NCBI GenBank assembly: GCA_038142205.1
Contig: JAYQJO010000001.1
Coordinates: 1,984,001 to 2,048,000, forward strand
Source of the DNA: UBA7359 sp038142205
GTDB lineage: Bacteria; Pseudomonadota; Gammaproteobacteria; Eutrophobiales; Eutrophobiaceae
Direction of reading: 5' to 3'
DNA: 64,000 nt
In this document: positions 27,569 through 36,856 of the stretch, piece after piece
Layout: every line of letters begins with the position of its first letter
Position numbering within the stretch: position 1 is the first letter of the stretch
Notes under the pieces: generated by a model
The model's database searches: none
What the model was told of the DNA's origin: nothing
What the model saw: the letters and a program-made list of their open reading frames with translations, nothing else
Made by a program: the position numbers and the translations under genes

Positions 27569-28864
27569 TTATTTTAAATTGCAGCGATATTCGGCTGACT
27601 TCGCATGCGCCGTTAAGCCTTCACCATGTGCAAGTATAGATGCCGTATTAGCAATACTAGCAACAGATTTCTCTGCACACTTAATGATTGATGATTGCTT
27701 TTGAAAGTCATAAACACCTAGTGGTGATGAAAAACGCGCTGTTCTTGCAGTAGGTAAAACATGGTTCGGCCCGGCACAATAATCACCTAATGATTCCGCA
27801 GAGTAATGCCCCATGAAGATAGCGCCAGCATGTCTGATATCATCCAATAAAGCATCTGGATCATCGACAGCAAGTTCAAGATGTTCCGGTGCAATAGTAT
27901 TAACTACTTCGATTGCCTGTTTAAGATCATCGACTTTTATTAACGCGCTATTTTTCATTAACGCTGCTTTGATGATTTCCGCTCTTTCCATTTTCGGTAA
28001 GAGTTTTTCGATACTGTTTTCTAGCTGTTTAATAAAATCAGCATCTGTTGAAATCAAAATAGCACTGGCCTGTTCATCGTGCTCCGCCTGGGCAAACATA
28101 TCCATCGCAACCCAGTCAGGGTTTGCACTGCTATCAGCAACAATAACAACCTCAGAAGGCCCCGCGATCATATCGATACCAACAACACCAAAGACTTCTC
28201 GTTTCGCTGTGGCCACATAAATATTTCCCGGCCCTACTATCTTATCAACTTTAGGTACTAATTCTGTTCCATACGCTAATGCTGCTACAGCTTGAGCACC
28301 ACCTATTGAAAAAACACGGTTAACACCGGCAATAGCAGCGGCGGCTAAAACCAGATCATTTCTGACATTATCCGGAGTTGGCACGACCATAATAATTTCT
28401 TCAACACCGGCAACATGTGCAGGAATAACATTCATTAACACAGATGAAGGATAAGCGGCTTTACCACCGGGTACATAAACACCGACACGATCTAATGGCG
28501 TGACTTTTTGCCCGAGGATGTTGCCTTCATCATCTTCATAAGTCCATGTTGTCTGCTTTTGCTTTTCGTGAAACTCACGTACGCGTTTTGCCGCATGTTC
28601 CAGACTTTGACGTAGCTCAGCAGAAATTCGATTTAACGCTTCATCCAGTTCTGTTTTTGAAATTTCCAGAGAATCTAATGTTGCAGTTCGGCGATCAAAC
28701 TGATTGGTATATTCAAGTAATGCCTCGTCACCACGCGAGCGTATATCGACAATGACTTTAGAAACGATTTCGACAACAGCGCTATCCGGTTCGTCTGTCG
28801 ATGATAAAAGCGACTGTAGTAATGAATCGAAATTTTCTGCTGAACTATTAAAACTTTTTATCAT
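27569..28864 (-). CDS. hisD: HisD, histidinol dehydrogenase
   Basis: Zinc- and NAD-dependent four-electron oxidation of L-histidinol to L-histidine. Motifs include YVPGGKAAYPSSVLMN, GGAQAVAALAYGTE, VGPGNIYV, IAGPSEV, DMFAQAEHDEQ and PEHLEL, with the zinc-binding Gln/His in the AQAEHD segment. Length 431 aa. The ATG overlaps the hisG stop as TAATG. Confidence 0.96.
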   Translation of the reverse strand: MIKSFNSSAENFDSLLQSLLSSTDEPDSAVVEIVSKVIVDIRSRGDEALLEYTNQFDRRTATLDSLEISKTELDEALNRISAELRQSLEHAAKRVREFHEKQKQTTWTYEDDEGNILGQKVTPLDRVGVYVPGGKAAYPSSVLMNVIPAHVAGVEEIIMVVPTPDNVRNDLVLAAAAIAGVNRVFSIGGAQAVAALAYGTELVPKVDKIVGPGNIYVATAKREVFGVVGIDMIAGPSEVVIVADSSANPDWVAMDMFAQAEHDEQASAILISTDADFIKQLENSIEKLLPKMERAEIIKAALMKNSALIKVDDLKQAIEVVNTIAPEHLELAVDDPDALLDDIRHAGAIFMGHYSAESLGDYCAGPNHVLPTARTARFSSPLGVYDFQKQSSIIKCAEKSVASIANTASILAHGEGLTAHAKSAEYRCNLK

Positions 28865-29496
28865 TACGAGTCAACAATCTCAGAGAGCTGGTCGATAATC
28901 GGTTTAATGGTAGCATTTTTCATTTTCATTGCGGCTTTGTTTACAACCAGACGCGAACTGATATCAGCAATATGTTCCAGAGTTACCAAACCATTCGCTT
29001 TCAGGGTGTTTCCTGTATCGACCAAGTCCACAATCCAGTCTGATAAACCGAGAACAGGACCAAGTTCCATGGAGCCATACAACTTAATTATCTCTACTTG
29101 TTGACCACGTTCCGCAAAATAGTTTTTAGTGATGTTTGTATATTTGGTCACAACACGTGGACGATCAACAATCGGCTTGGCATCTTTAAGACCTGCTAAC
29201 ATCATGCGACATTTCGCAATACCTAAATCAACAGGTTCATAAAGATCATCGCCAGAATATTCCATTAAGACATCTTTCCCGGATATTCCTAATTCTGCTG
29301 CCCCACGTTCAACGTATGTCGGCACATCTGTTGCACGGATAACTAATAATTGGATATTAGGCTGGTTTGTTTCTAATACTAGTTTACGTGTCTTACTCGG
29401 ATCTTCGAGTGGCACGATATCCAGTTTGGCAAGTAATGGAAGTGCATCATCGAAAATTCGACCTTTGGAAACAGCAATTGTAATTTTGTCTGACAT
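28864..29496 (-). CDS. hisG: HisG, ATP phosphoribosyltransferase, short form
   Basis: Catalyses the first committed step of histidine synthesis. I chose ATG 29496 (protein starts MSDKITIAVSKGRIFD); the frame is open to a TTG at 29508. About 210 aa, so this is the short form without the C-terminal regulatory domain. Short HisG works with the regulatory subunit HisZ, which is not in this window. Motifs: DVPTYVERGAAELGISGKDV and the PRPP-binding DTGNTLKANGL. Confidence 0.95.
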   Translation of the reverse strand: MSDKITIAVSKGRIFDDALPLLAKLDIVPLEDPSKTRKLVLETNQPNIQLLVIRATDVPTYVERGAAELGISGKDVLMEYSGDDLYEPVDLGIAKCRMMLAGLKDAKPIVDRPRVVTKYTNITKNYFAERGQQVEIIKLYGSMELGPVLGLSDWIVDLVDTGNTLKANGLVTLEHIADISSRLVVNKAAMKMKNATIKPIIDQLSEIVDS

Positions 29497-29546
29497 AAAT
29501 AAATTCAATAGTTCGTCTGCTTAAGAGTGATGACTTGTATAATAGT

Positions 29547-30806
29547 TTAGTCCGGTACTCTTTTGATATTAGCACCAAGCTGCGACAACTTTTCCTCGAT
29601 CATTTCGTACCCACGATCAATATGATAAATACGCTCTACGATTGTTTCACCTTCTGCAACCAGCCCCGCTAATACTAGACTAGCAGATGCACGTAAATCC
29701 GTTGCCATAACGGGAGCACAAGTCAAAGTTTCCACTCCATCGGTAATTGTTGTATTGCCTTCAAGTTTTAAGTCAGCTCCCATACGCTGTAATTCATGTA
29801 TGTGCATAAAACGATTTTCAAAAACCGTCTCAGTAATAACGCCACTGCCTATAGCAATACAGTTCATCGCCGTAAACTGTGCTTGCATGTCAGTCGGGAA
29901 CCCAGGAAATGGAGAGGTATGTATATCGACAGCTTTTGGTTTCTTACCTTGCATATCCAATGAAATTGCATTTTCTTCAATTTCAATTTTTGCTCCTGCC
30001 TCAGTTAATTTCGCTAAAACAGTTTCAAGTAGTTTTGGCTGTGTGTTTTTTAAACGAACACAGCCGCCTGTCATTGCTGCAGCAACTAGGTAAGTCCCTG
30101 TTTCAATGCGATCAGGCAAAATATCATAGTTCGTACCATGAAGGTTTTCGACACCTTCAATCTCAATACGGTCAGTACCTGCGCCGGAAATTTTCGCGCC
30201 CATCTTATTTAAACAATTAGCCAGATCAGTAACTTCCGGTTCTCTTGCTGCATTTTCAATAACGGTGATGCCGTCTGCCAAAGTTGCAGCCATCATTAAA
30301 TTCTCTGTCCCAGTAACAGTAACAATATCCAATGCTAAGTAAGCGCCTTTTAACCGTTCTGCCGTTGCACGGATATAACCTCCCTCAACAACAATATCTG
30401 CTCCCATAGCTGTTAGGCCCTGAAGATGCAGGTTTACTGGCCGAGAGCCAATCGCACAACCACCCGGTAATGAAACATCCGCTTTTCCATAACGAGCAAG
30501 TAACGGACCTAATACCAGAATAGAGGCCCGCATAGTTTTGACTAATTCATATGGCGCGAAAAAATTATTGACGTTACTGTTATCAAGCTCAACGCGCATT
30601 TTTTCATCCACGGTGATCTGCGAACCCATTAAGCCTAACAATTCTATCGTTGTTGTTATGTCATGCAGGTGTGGCACATTACCAATCGTCATTGTTTCAT
30701 TAGTCAATAACGCGGCTGCAAGAATTGGCAGCGCAGCATTCTTAGCACCGGAAATAGGGATATCACCCTTCAAAGGCGTACCGCCCTGAATAATAAGTTT
30801 ATCCAT
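29547..30806 (-). CDS. murA: MurA, UDP-GlcNAc 1-carboxyvinyltransferase
   Basis: First committed step of peptidoglycan synthesis, transferring enolpyruvate from PEP. N-terminal KNAALPILAA with the conserved Lys22-Asn23, and the catalytic loop PGGCAIGSRP with Cys117, the residue alkylated by fosfomycin in the family. Length 419 aa. 39 bp downstream of ibaG. Confidence 0.97.
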   Translation of the reverse strand: MDKLIIQGGTPLKGDIPISGAKNAALPILAAALLTNETMTIGNVPHLHDITTTIELLGLMGSQITVDEKMRVELDNSNVNNFFAPYELVKTMRASILVLGPLLARYGKADVSLPGGCAIGSRPVNLHLQGLTAMGADIVVEGGYIRATAERLKGAYLALDIVTVTGTENLMMAATLADGITVIENAAREPEVTDLANCLNKMGAKISGAGTDRIEIEGVENLHGTNYDILPDRIETGTYLVAAAMTGGCVRLKNTQPKLLETVLAKLTEAGAKIEIEENAISLDMQGKKPKAVDIHTSPFPGFPTDMQAQFTAMNCIAIGSGVITETVFENRFMHIHELQRMGADLKLEGNTTITDGVETLTCAPVMATDLRASASLVLAGLVAEGETIVERIYHIDRGYEMIEEKLSQLGANIKRVPD

Positions 30807-30844
30807 TTTTTATAATTTTCGACTATGCCGAATCAGGCTAGGTT

Positions 30845-31081
30845 TCATTTTTGTTTTTCCCATTCTTCAGGGGTATATGTTTTTAAAGAAAGCGCGTGAA
30901 TATCTGCACCTATTTTCTCACCGAGCGTTTCATAAACCATCTGATGCTGTTTAACCATGCTTATACCTTGAAATTGTTCACTGACAATACGTGCTTGAAG
31001 CGAACAACCATCACCATCGACAACCACATCAGCGCCAGACAAGCCTGATTCAATCATTTCTTTAATAATTTCTGGATTCAT
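30845..31081 (-). CDS. ibaG: IbaG, BolA-family protein
   Basis: A 78-aa BolA-like protein linked to monothiol-glutaredoxin and iron-sulfur handling. The BolA core GADVVVDGDGCSLQARIVSEQFQGISMVKQHQMVYETL is present, with the conserved His and Cys. Immediately upstream of murA, the standard position. Likely the first gene of the ibaG-murA-hisGDC transcript because a terminator lies between it and mlaC. Confidence 0.93.
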   Translation of the reverse strand: MNPEIIKEMIESGLSGADVVVDGDGCSLQARIVSEQFQGISMVKQHQMVYETLGEKIGADIHALSLKTYTPEEWEKQK

Positions 31082-31164
31082 AATTTATAGTCTAATAATA
31101 AAACGGCTATGATAAAACAAACGGGCAGGATAAGTGATGACTTTTTGAACGCTTACTTAATCAC

Positions 31165-31193
31165 TTAAAACAAACAACCGGGCATTGCCCGGC
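31165..31193 (-). terminator. Rho-independent terminator after mlaC
   Basis: Minus strand GCCGGGC, a three-base loop, then GCCCGG (arms 31178-31183 and 31187-31192) followed by TTGTTTGTTTT. It lies in the 144-bp gap between mlaC and ibaG. Confidence 0.75.
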
Positions 31194-31225
31194 TGCGTTA
31201 AGTGCTTCTTTGATTTATATTTCGA

Positions 31226-31852
31226 TTATTTTGTCAGACTTTTCGCTAATCTATCATTTTTAGTAATAAGTTTCTGAATCAGCGAATCAATACCTTCCTT
31301 TTTGATTTGCGAAGTGAATGAACCTCTATAAGTCGAAACCAAGCTCACACCATCAACGGCAACATCAACAACTTTCCACTCTTCATTCTTTTGATGCATA
31401 CGATAGGCAACTGGAAAAGGTTCCGAACCCTCACCGGTTAACTCAGTCCTGACAACAGCAAGGTTCGAGTCTGGTCTCTGTTCTACTGGAAAATATTTTA
31501 CTTCCTGACCAGAATATTCGAGTAAAGCGCGTGCATAAGTTCTCACAAGCAAAGTTTTGAATTGTTCAACAAAATCAGTACGCTGAGCTACACTGGCTTC
31601 TTTCCAGTTTTTACCTAATACCCATTTTGACATGCTAAGGAAATCAAAATGTGGAACAACAAGCTCATTAACTAAATTGTAAACCAGCTCAGGATTTGCT
31701 TCCAAAGCTGAACGCTCATTTTCTATTCTGCTAATAACGCCACTTGACGTTTCCTTGACGACAGCATCAGGTGATTGCGCTGCGATTACTATCGGACTGG
31801 TTATTGCAATTATCAAAGATAAAAACAGTGATTTTATGCCCCTGCTTTTCAT
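31226..31852 (-). CDS. mlaC: MlaC-like periplasmic phospholipid-binding protein
   Basis: Periplasmic lipid carrier of the Mla system (Tol_Tol_Ttg2 family). Signal peptide (SLFLSLIIAITSPIVIAAQ), then VPHFDFLSMSKWVLGKNWKEA, FVEQFKTLLVRTYARALLEY and EWKVVDVAVDGVSLVSTYR. Length 208 aa. In many relatives it sits in mlaFEDCB next to ibaG-murA. Here the ibaG-murA side is kept, but no mlaB fits in the 144-bp gap and the upstream neighbour is an RND exporter, not mlaFED. Confidence 0.9.
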   Translation of the reverse strand: MKSRGIKSLFLSLIIAITSPIVIAAQSPDAVVKETSSGVISRIENERSALEANPELVYNLVNELVVPHFDFLSMSKWVLGKNWKEASVAQRTDFVEQFKTLLVRTYARALLEYSGQEVKYFPVEQRPDSNLAVVRTELTGEGSEPFPVAYRMHQKNEEWKVVDVAVDGVSLVSTYRGSFTSQIKKEGIDSLIQKLITKNDRLAKSLTK

Positions 31853-31949
31853 ACCTTACCTCTATAAGTTGTTTATTTAGTCGACCCGCTTTTAGACTGA
31901 GTAGTTCAGAAATATTCCCTGTTTTGTTCTCTTTTTATTTTTAAAACAG

Positions 31950-31972
31950 ACAAAAAACCCGTCTTCGGGAGG
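31950..31972 (-). terminator. Possible short terminator between the RND exporter and mlaC
   Basis: Minus strand CCCG-AAGA-CGGG followed by six T. The stem is only four GC pairs, so strength is doubtful. The rest of the gap 31853-32109 shows no gene. Confidence 0.45.
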
Positions 31973-32109
31973 CCAATATTGTAATGAGATTAGCGCTCGA
32001 TAGAAAGCACTTATCGCGTGACTTTATTTTCAATTTTTATCATTTTAAAACAAGCACTTACAATCATTAAAAAAAACACACAACTGCAAGTTGCTGTTTA
32101 GATGGAAAT

Positions 32110-34587
32110 TTAGCTAAATGGTTTCCAAATAAGTATTAATTTCGGCAGTAAAGTTAAGGCAGCAAACAACGCAATAAACATTGCCAATGCAGTTAATAAA
32201 CCAAAATAAATTGTCGGGATAAAGTTTGATAAGATCAGAATTGAAAAACCTATAATAATCGTAATCGCTGTATAAAAAACGGCTTTACCAATATTGGCAT
32301 GACAATAATGCATGGTTTTTACATAGTCACGCGTCTGTCCAAATTCTTCACGAAAGCGATAGATATAATGGATGCTGTTGTCCACTGCTATGCCAATCGT
32401 AATTGCCGCAATCGTAATAGTCATCATGTCTAATGGAACTCTTAACAACCCCATCAAGCCGAGAATAATAGCCGCTGCCAGAACGTTCGGTACGATGCCG
32501 ATGACAGCAAGAGGAATAGAGCGGAATAAAATGAACAACATCAAGGCGATACCTGCCATAACGACACCAAGCGTCAAAATTTGTGACTTAAACAAGCTTT
32601 GCAGCATATTATTATAGAGCACGAGAATACCGGTGACTTTAATTTTATCTTCACTCAGTTGGGTTTCTTCAACCAGTTCTCTTTTGATTTGCTCAAGCAA
32701 TTCTTTACGTCTTAAATCCTTCAATGAATCCAGTATTCGTATACTAATTCGTGCTTCATTATGTTCTTCTGAAACATAAGGCTTAATCATGCTTTCCTTC
32801 AACTCTTCCGGCATACGCTTACTGACAATGGCTAATTCAAATGCATCAAACTCACCCTCGTTTATTCCTTCACCTGTCCGAATAATCGAAGCGAGTGATA
32901 ACACCTTCCCCACAGCCGTCAAGGAATCCAGATAATCATGCGCTACTTTGATCGTATCTATACGCTCTGGGGTATACCAACTGTCATTCCCGCTTTCTTC
33001 ATCACCAAACCCGCCAAATAAGGCATCCATATCATCAAACTCACCACCACCTTCTTCTTCAAAGGCATCTTGCTCTTCTTCATCAAGCGTCAAAATAATA
33101 TCTAGCGGCGTTGTACCTCCTAGCTTTTCATCAATTAACCTCAGCCCTTGGTATATCTCGGTATCTTCACTAAAGTAATTAATAAAACTGTTTTCTACTT
33201 CCAACCTGCTAATACCAAAAATACTTATTACGGCAAGAAGAACCGTTATGACTAATACTTTATTACCATGTGTTTCAGTTAAACTCGCCAACTTGGGGGT
33301 GAACTGAAACTCATCTCTTGGGTTAAGCTTTTCTGATGTCCTGGCCATTAAAGACAATAAAGCCGGGAATAGAATAAATGAAGTCAGGAAAGTCACGCTT
33401 AAACCTATCGTCATCATCCAGCCAAAATCTATAACAGGCTTAATGCCGCTAACGACTAGAGAACTGAACGCCATAATTGTTGTCAATGCCGTATAAAAAC
33501 AAGGCCAAACCATCTTACATGCTGTTTCCAGAACCAACTCATGTTGGTTTTTTTCAGGGAAGTCATTGCTTAATTGGCGGTAACGTACAATAAGGTGCAC
33601 GTTCATTGACATAGTGATAATCAACATTAAGGAAATAAAGTTTGAAGAAATAACCGTTACATGCCAACCAACAAAACCGAGTAAACCGATCATTAACAAA
33701 CCCGCATAAAAACAGCTTAGTAAAGGTAACAATACCCATCTAAACTTACGAAAAATAATGGTCAACATACCAACAAGAAACAGAAAAACACCGACACCAA
33801 AAATGATTAGATCACTTTTTATATAAGTAATCATGTCATCCGTAATCATAGAGACGCCACCCAGATTGAAATCTCCATGAACGCTATACTTTTTGATTAG
33901 TTGTCTTACTTCTTGAATGTTCTCATGGTTAACCTTATCTATTTCATTCTTCTGCGCACTGTATTCAACTAATATCTTTTCAAGATTATCTTGTTCTTCT
34001 ACTGTTAAGCCCTGCGATTTATCTTTAAGTAAAAGCTTGTTTCTTTCTTTTTGTAATTCTCGGAAAACAGGGTAATCCTTTAAATTAACCTGAATTGCGG
34101 TTGTCATCCCGTCTTCACTAATGATTAGTTCTCTATATATCGGGCTGTTCAACACCTCTTGTTTGGCCTTCATTATATCAATGTTACCGCCTTCCAGTGT
34201 GCGGACGTTCTCGGCAACATCTGCGATAGTTCCTTCCACCTGCATCACTAGAGGCACATCTACCAGGCTGATCACAGACTCAACAGGTTCTAATTGACGC
34301 AGTTCATCACGTAAATTTGTTATATGTTGTAGTGAAGCTGGTGAAAATAAATCATCATTCGGGGTAAAAGTTATGAAAAGAAAATCTCTGGCAGAATAAC
34401 GTTCAACAGTTTTACGAAATAACTCCAGATCTTTATCATCATCAAGTAATAGCGAATCTGCCGAAGCATCAAGTTTAAAATCTTTTGTGTGGACAGTAAA
34501 AAAAGCCAGAATCAATGCCATTAAAATACAAACAACAATTGGTTTTTTTAATACAGTAGCGATGTATATTTTTTTTATTAGTTCTAT
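32110..34587 (-). CDS. RND/MMPL-superfamily exporter (COG1033-like, HpnN-type)
   Basis: About 825 aa. It has the two-fold RND layout: one helix, a periplasmic domain (about residues 45-250) and five helices, then the same again, with sterol-sensing-like helices (GVGVFLFLVGMLTIIF; GVVMAGIALMLFILFRSI). The motif KLDASADSLLLDDDKDLELF after helix 1 is typical of COG1033. A long acidic stretch lies in the second periplasmic part (EEEQDAFEEEGGGEFDDMD). I chose GTG 34587 (VIELIKKIYIATVLKKPIVV); a TTG at 34641 adds 18 residues. The partner MlaC next door suggests lipid transport. Confidence 0.82.
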   Translation of the reverse strand: MELIKKIYIATVLKKPIVVCILMALILAFFTVHTKDFKLDASADSLLLDDDKDLELFRKTVERYSARDFLFITFTPNDDLFSPASLQHITNLRDELRQLEPVESVISLVDVPLVMQVEGTIADVAENVRTLEGGNIDIMKAKQEVLNSPIYRELIISEDGMTTAIQVNLKDYPVFRELQKERNKLLLKDKSQGLTVEEQDNLEKILVEYSAQKNEIDKVNHENIQEVRQLIKKYSVHGDFNLGGVSMITDDMITYIKSDLIIFGVGVFLFLVGMLTIIFRKFRWVLLPLLSCFYAGLLMIGLLGFVGWHVTVISSNFISLMLIITMSMNVHLIVRYRQLSNDFPEKNQHELVLETACKMVWPCFYTALTTIMAFSSLVVSGIKPVIDFGWMMTIGLSVTFLTSFILFPALLSLMARTSEKLNPRDEFQFTPKLASLTETHGNKVLVITVLLAVISIFGISRLEVENSFINYFSEDTEIYQGLRLIDEKLGGTTPLDIILTLDEEEQDAFEEEGGGEFDDMDALFGGFGDEESGNDSWYTPERIDTIKVAHDYLDSLTAVGKVLSLASIIRTGEGINEGEFDAFELAIVSKRMPEELKESMIKPYVSEEHNEARISIRILDSLKDLRRKELLEQIKRELVEETQLSEDKIKVTGILVLYNNMLQSLFKSQILTLGVVMAGIALMLFILFRSIPLAVIGIVPNVLAAAIILGLMGLLRVPLDMMTITIAAITIGIAVDNSIHYIYRFREEFGQTRDYVKTMHYCHANIGKAVFYTAITIIIGFSILILSNFIPTIYFGLLTALAMFIALFAALTLLPKLILIWKPFS

Positions 34588-34687
34588 CACTTTATTAGTT
34601 CCACTATTTGTTTCACTTAAATTAAACAGAGCGACCAGCAATTTCGAATACTTGCTCTAAAATATTTTTTAGGAAATATATCCTTAA

Positions 34688-35071
34688 TTATTTATCTTCC
34701 AATAATTCAATTTTATAGCCATCAGGATCTTCTACAAAAGCAATAATCGCATCTGTGCCTTGCATGGGGCCTGCTTCTCTAACTACAGTGCCACCCATTT
34801 CTTTTATTTTGTCACAAGCTTTATAAACATCATCAACCCCTATAGCAATATGGCCATAAGCATTACCCAGATCATAAGACTCTGTATCCCAATTATGGGT
34901 TAATTCTAAAATAGCCGTTTCTTCTTCATCGCCATAACCAACAAAGGCCAGGGTAAACTCATGTTCAGGATAATCTTTCTTTCTCAATAATTTCATTCCC
35001 ATAATTTCAATATAGAAATGTAGTGATTTTTCCAGATTCCCGATTCTCAACATAGTATGCATAACACGCAT
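34688..35071 (-). CDS. gloA: GloA, lactoylglutathione lyase (glyoxalase I)
   Basis: Isomerises the methylglyoxal-glutathione hemithioacetal to S-lactoylglutathione. Metal ligands sit exactly at His5, Glu56, His74 and Glu122, as in the nickel-type E. coli enzyme. Length 127 aa. 18 bp downstream of purN. Confidence 0.96.
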   Translation of the reverse strand: MRVMHTMLRIGNLEKSLHFYIEIMGMKLLRKKDYPEHEFTLAFVGYGDEEETAILELTHNWDTESYDLGNAYGHIAIGVDDVYKACDKIKEMGGTVVREAGPMQGTDAIIAFVEDPDGYKIELLEDK

Positions 35072-35089
35072 TTCTGTCTCTCTCCTCAG

Positions 35090-35692
35090 TCATTCAATGG
35101 GCAATATAATACTGCCATCTATAATTTTTTGTATGGTTTCTGCAAATAAGACATGCTCAACCTTCAAAACCTTTGCTGCTAATGATTCTGCCGTATCTCC
35201 CTCTACAACTTCAACTTTTTGTTGCGCCAGTATAGCGCCTTCATCATATTCATCATTAACAAGATGAATCGTCACACCAGTTTCTTTTTCATCAGCTTCA
35301 ATGACAGCTTTATGTACATTGAGACCAAACATGCCTTTACCACCAAATTTCGGTAATAAAGAAGGGTGTATATTAATCATCCTGCCTTTATAAGCGCTCA
35401 ATGTTTTTGGACCGATCTTCTTCATAAAGCCTGCTAATAAAACATAATCAATCTCATGCTCTTCAAAAGATTCTCTCATCGCAACATCAAGTGCATCTGC
35501 ATCAGAGTGAGTACGAGAGCTCAGGTAAGCAACATCAATACCCTTCTCTTTAGCTGAAACCAAAGCGAATGAGTCCACATTATTACTGACCACTAATTCA
35601 ACACTGGCCTGTAAACGACCTTGTTCACACGCATCTATCAGCGCCAACATATTACTACCGCGTCCGGAAACCAGTATTGCCAATTTTTTCAT
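35090..35692 (-). CDS. purN: PurN, phosphoribosylglycinamide formyltransferase
   Basis: Transfers a formyl group from 10-formyl-THF to GAR in purine synthesis. N-terminal LVSGRGSNMLALIDA, the catalytic INIHPSLLPKFGGKGM with the conserved Asn and His, and TIHLVNDEYDEGAIL. Length 200 aa. The ATG overlaps the pdxB stop by four bases. Confidence 0.93.
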   Translation of the reverse strand: MKKLAILVSGRGSNMLALIDACEQGRLQASVELVVSNNVDSFALVSAKEKGIDVAYLSSRTHSDADALDVAMRESFEEHEIDYVLLAGFMKKIGPKTLSAYKGRMINIHPSLLPKFGGKGMFGLNVHKAVIEADEKETGVTIHLVNDEYDEGAILAQQKVEVVEGDTAESLAAKVLKVEHVLFAETIQKIIDGSIILPIE

Positions 35693-36830
35693 ATCGACTC
35701 TACTCTAAAGCCCAATTGTGTTAGTTTCTGTCTCGCATTATCTGTCATGCCGTTTGCACGATTATTCACCTGAACAGTTCTATTTTTAAATTCACGTCTG
35801 ATCGGATAATTTTTTCTCAAATTATCAAAGTAAGTAGCGCGTTCCTGTTCTTTCTCGTCCATTAAACTCCCAAGCGCAATGGCATCACTTCGAACATCAT
35901 AACTCTGCAACACCGCAAGTTGAATCGCATCATCATCAATATTTATTACTTCCTGGTTTGAATTCAATAAATCCGGAACTTCTAAACCCGCATCAAAATG
36001 AGTATTTAAAGCATGAAATAACATTTCTGTTGCTTTGAGCTTACCATCATAACTATAACCGGCAATATGTGGAGTAGCGATAAAGGTATTTTTCAACAAA
36101 TTGATGTCTATTTTGGGTTCATTACACCAGACATCGAGAATAAGTGTTGCTTTGCTATTGCACTGCTTGAACGCCATTAATGCAGACTCATCAGCCACCT
36201 CTCCTCTTGAAGTATTTATTATTGTTACATCCGTTTTTAATTTCTCGAGAAAATCTTTATTAACGAGTTTATGCGTTGGGTCTTGTCCATCCATTATTAA
36301 AGGCACGTGTAGAGTAATAATGTCTGCCTGGTAAAGTTCTTCGAGTTCAACAAAAGCATAACTATTATCTTGCCTGGCTAAGGGCGGGTCATTTATTAAA
36401 CATTTTACTCCCAATGCCTCCATAAAACGCTTTACTCTAGAACCTATCTGACCACAACCGATAATACCGACAGTCTTATCGGTCAGATTACTCCCCTGTT
36501 GTTCAGACAACACCAATAGACTGCTTAAAACATACTCGGCAACAGAGCGTGCATTACTACCCGGCGCATGCGAAAAAGAAATATTAGACTTATTAAGATA
36601 GTCGGTATCAATATGGTCGATACCGCTTGTTGCTGATGCAACGAAAGAAACGCTGGAGTTATTTAATAATGATTCATTAACTTTAGTAATCGAACCAGAA
36701 GAACATCAGCATCCTGTACTGTATCTTGTTCGATAGAACGACCATAAGCTAACTCTACTTCGCCAAATTGAGAAAAGACCTCTTGCGCTAGAATAATCTG
36801 CTGGTCGGCAACTATTTTTAATGAAGACAC
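35689..36830 (-). CDS. pdxB: PdxB, 4-phosphoerythronate dehydrogenase (frameshifted)
   Basis: NAD-dependent D-2-hydroxyacid dehydrogenase of pyridoxal phosphate synthesis. The frame 35689-36516 holds the Rossmann domain (GIIGCGQIGSRVKRFMEALG) and the PdxB-specific dimerisation domain at the C-terminus. The N-terminus (VADQQIILAQEVFSQFGEVE) starts at GTG 36830 in another frame and ends shortly after VLLVR. Restoring a second TTCG near 36681-36695 gives VRSITKVNESLL, the family consensus, and one 380-aa ORF. So a 4-base loss (net minus one) is likely. As written the gene is probably inactive. Confidence 0.85.
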
Positions 36831-36856
36831 TATGATCTAATAAATCAAAAAATGCC

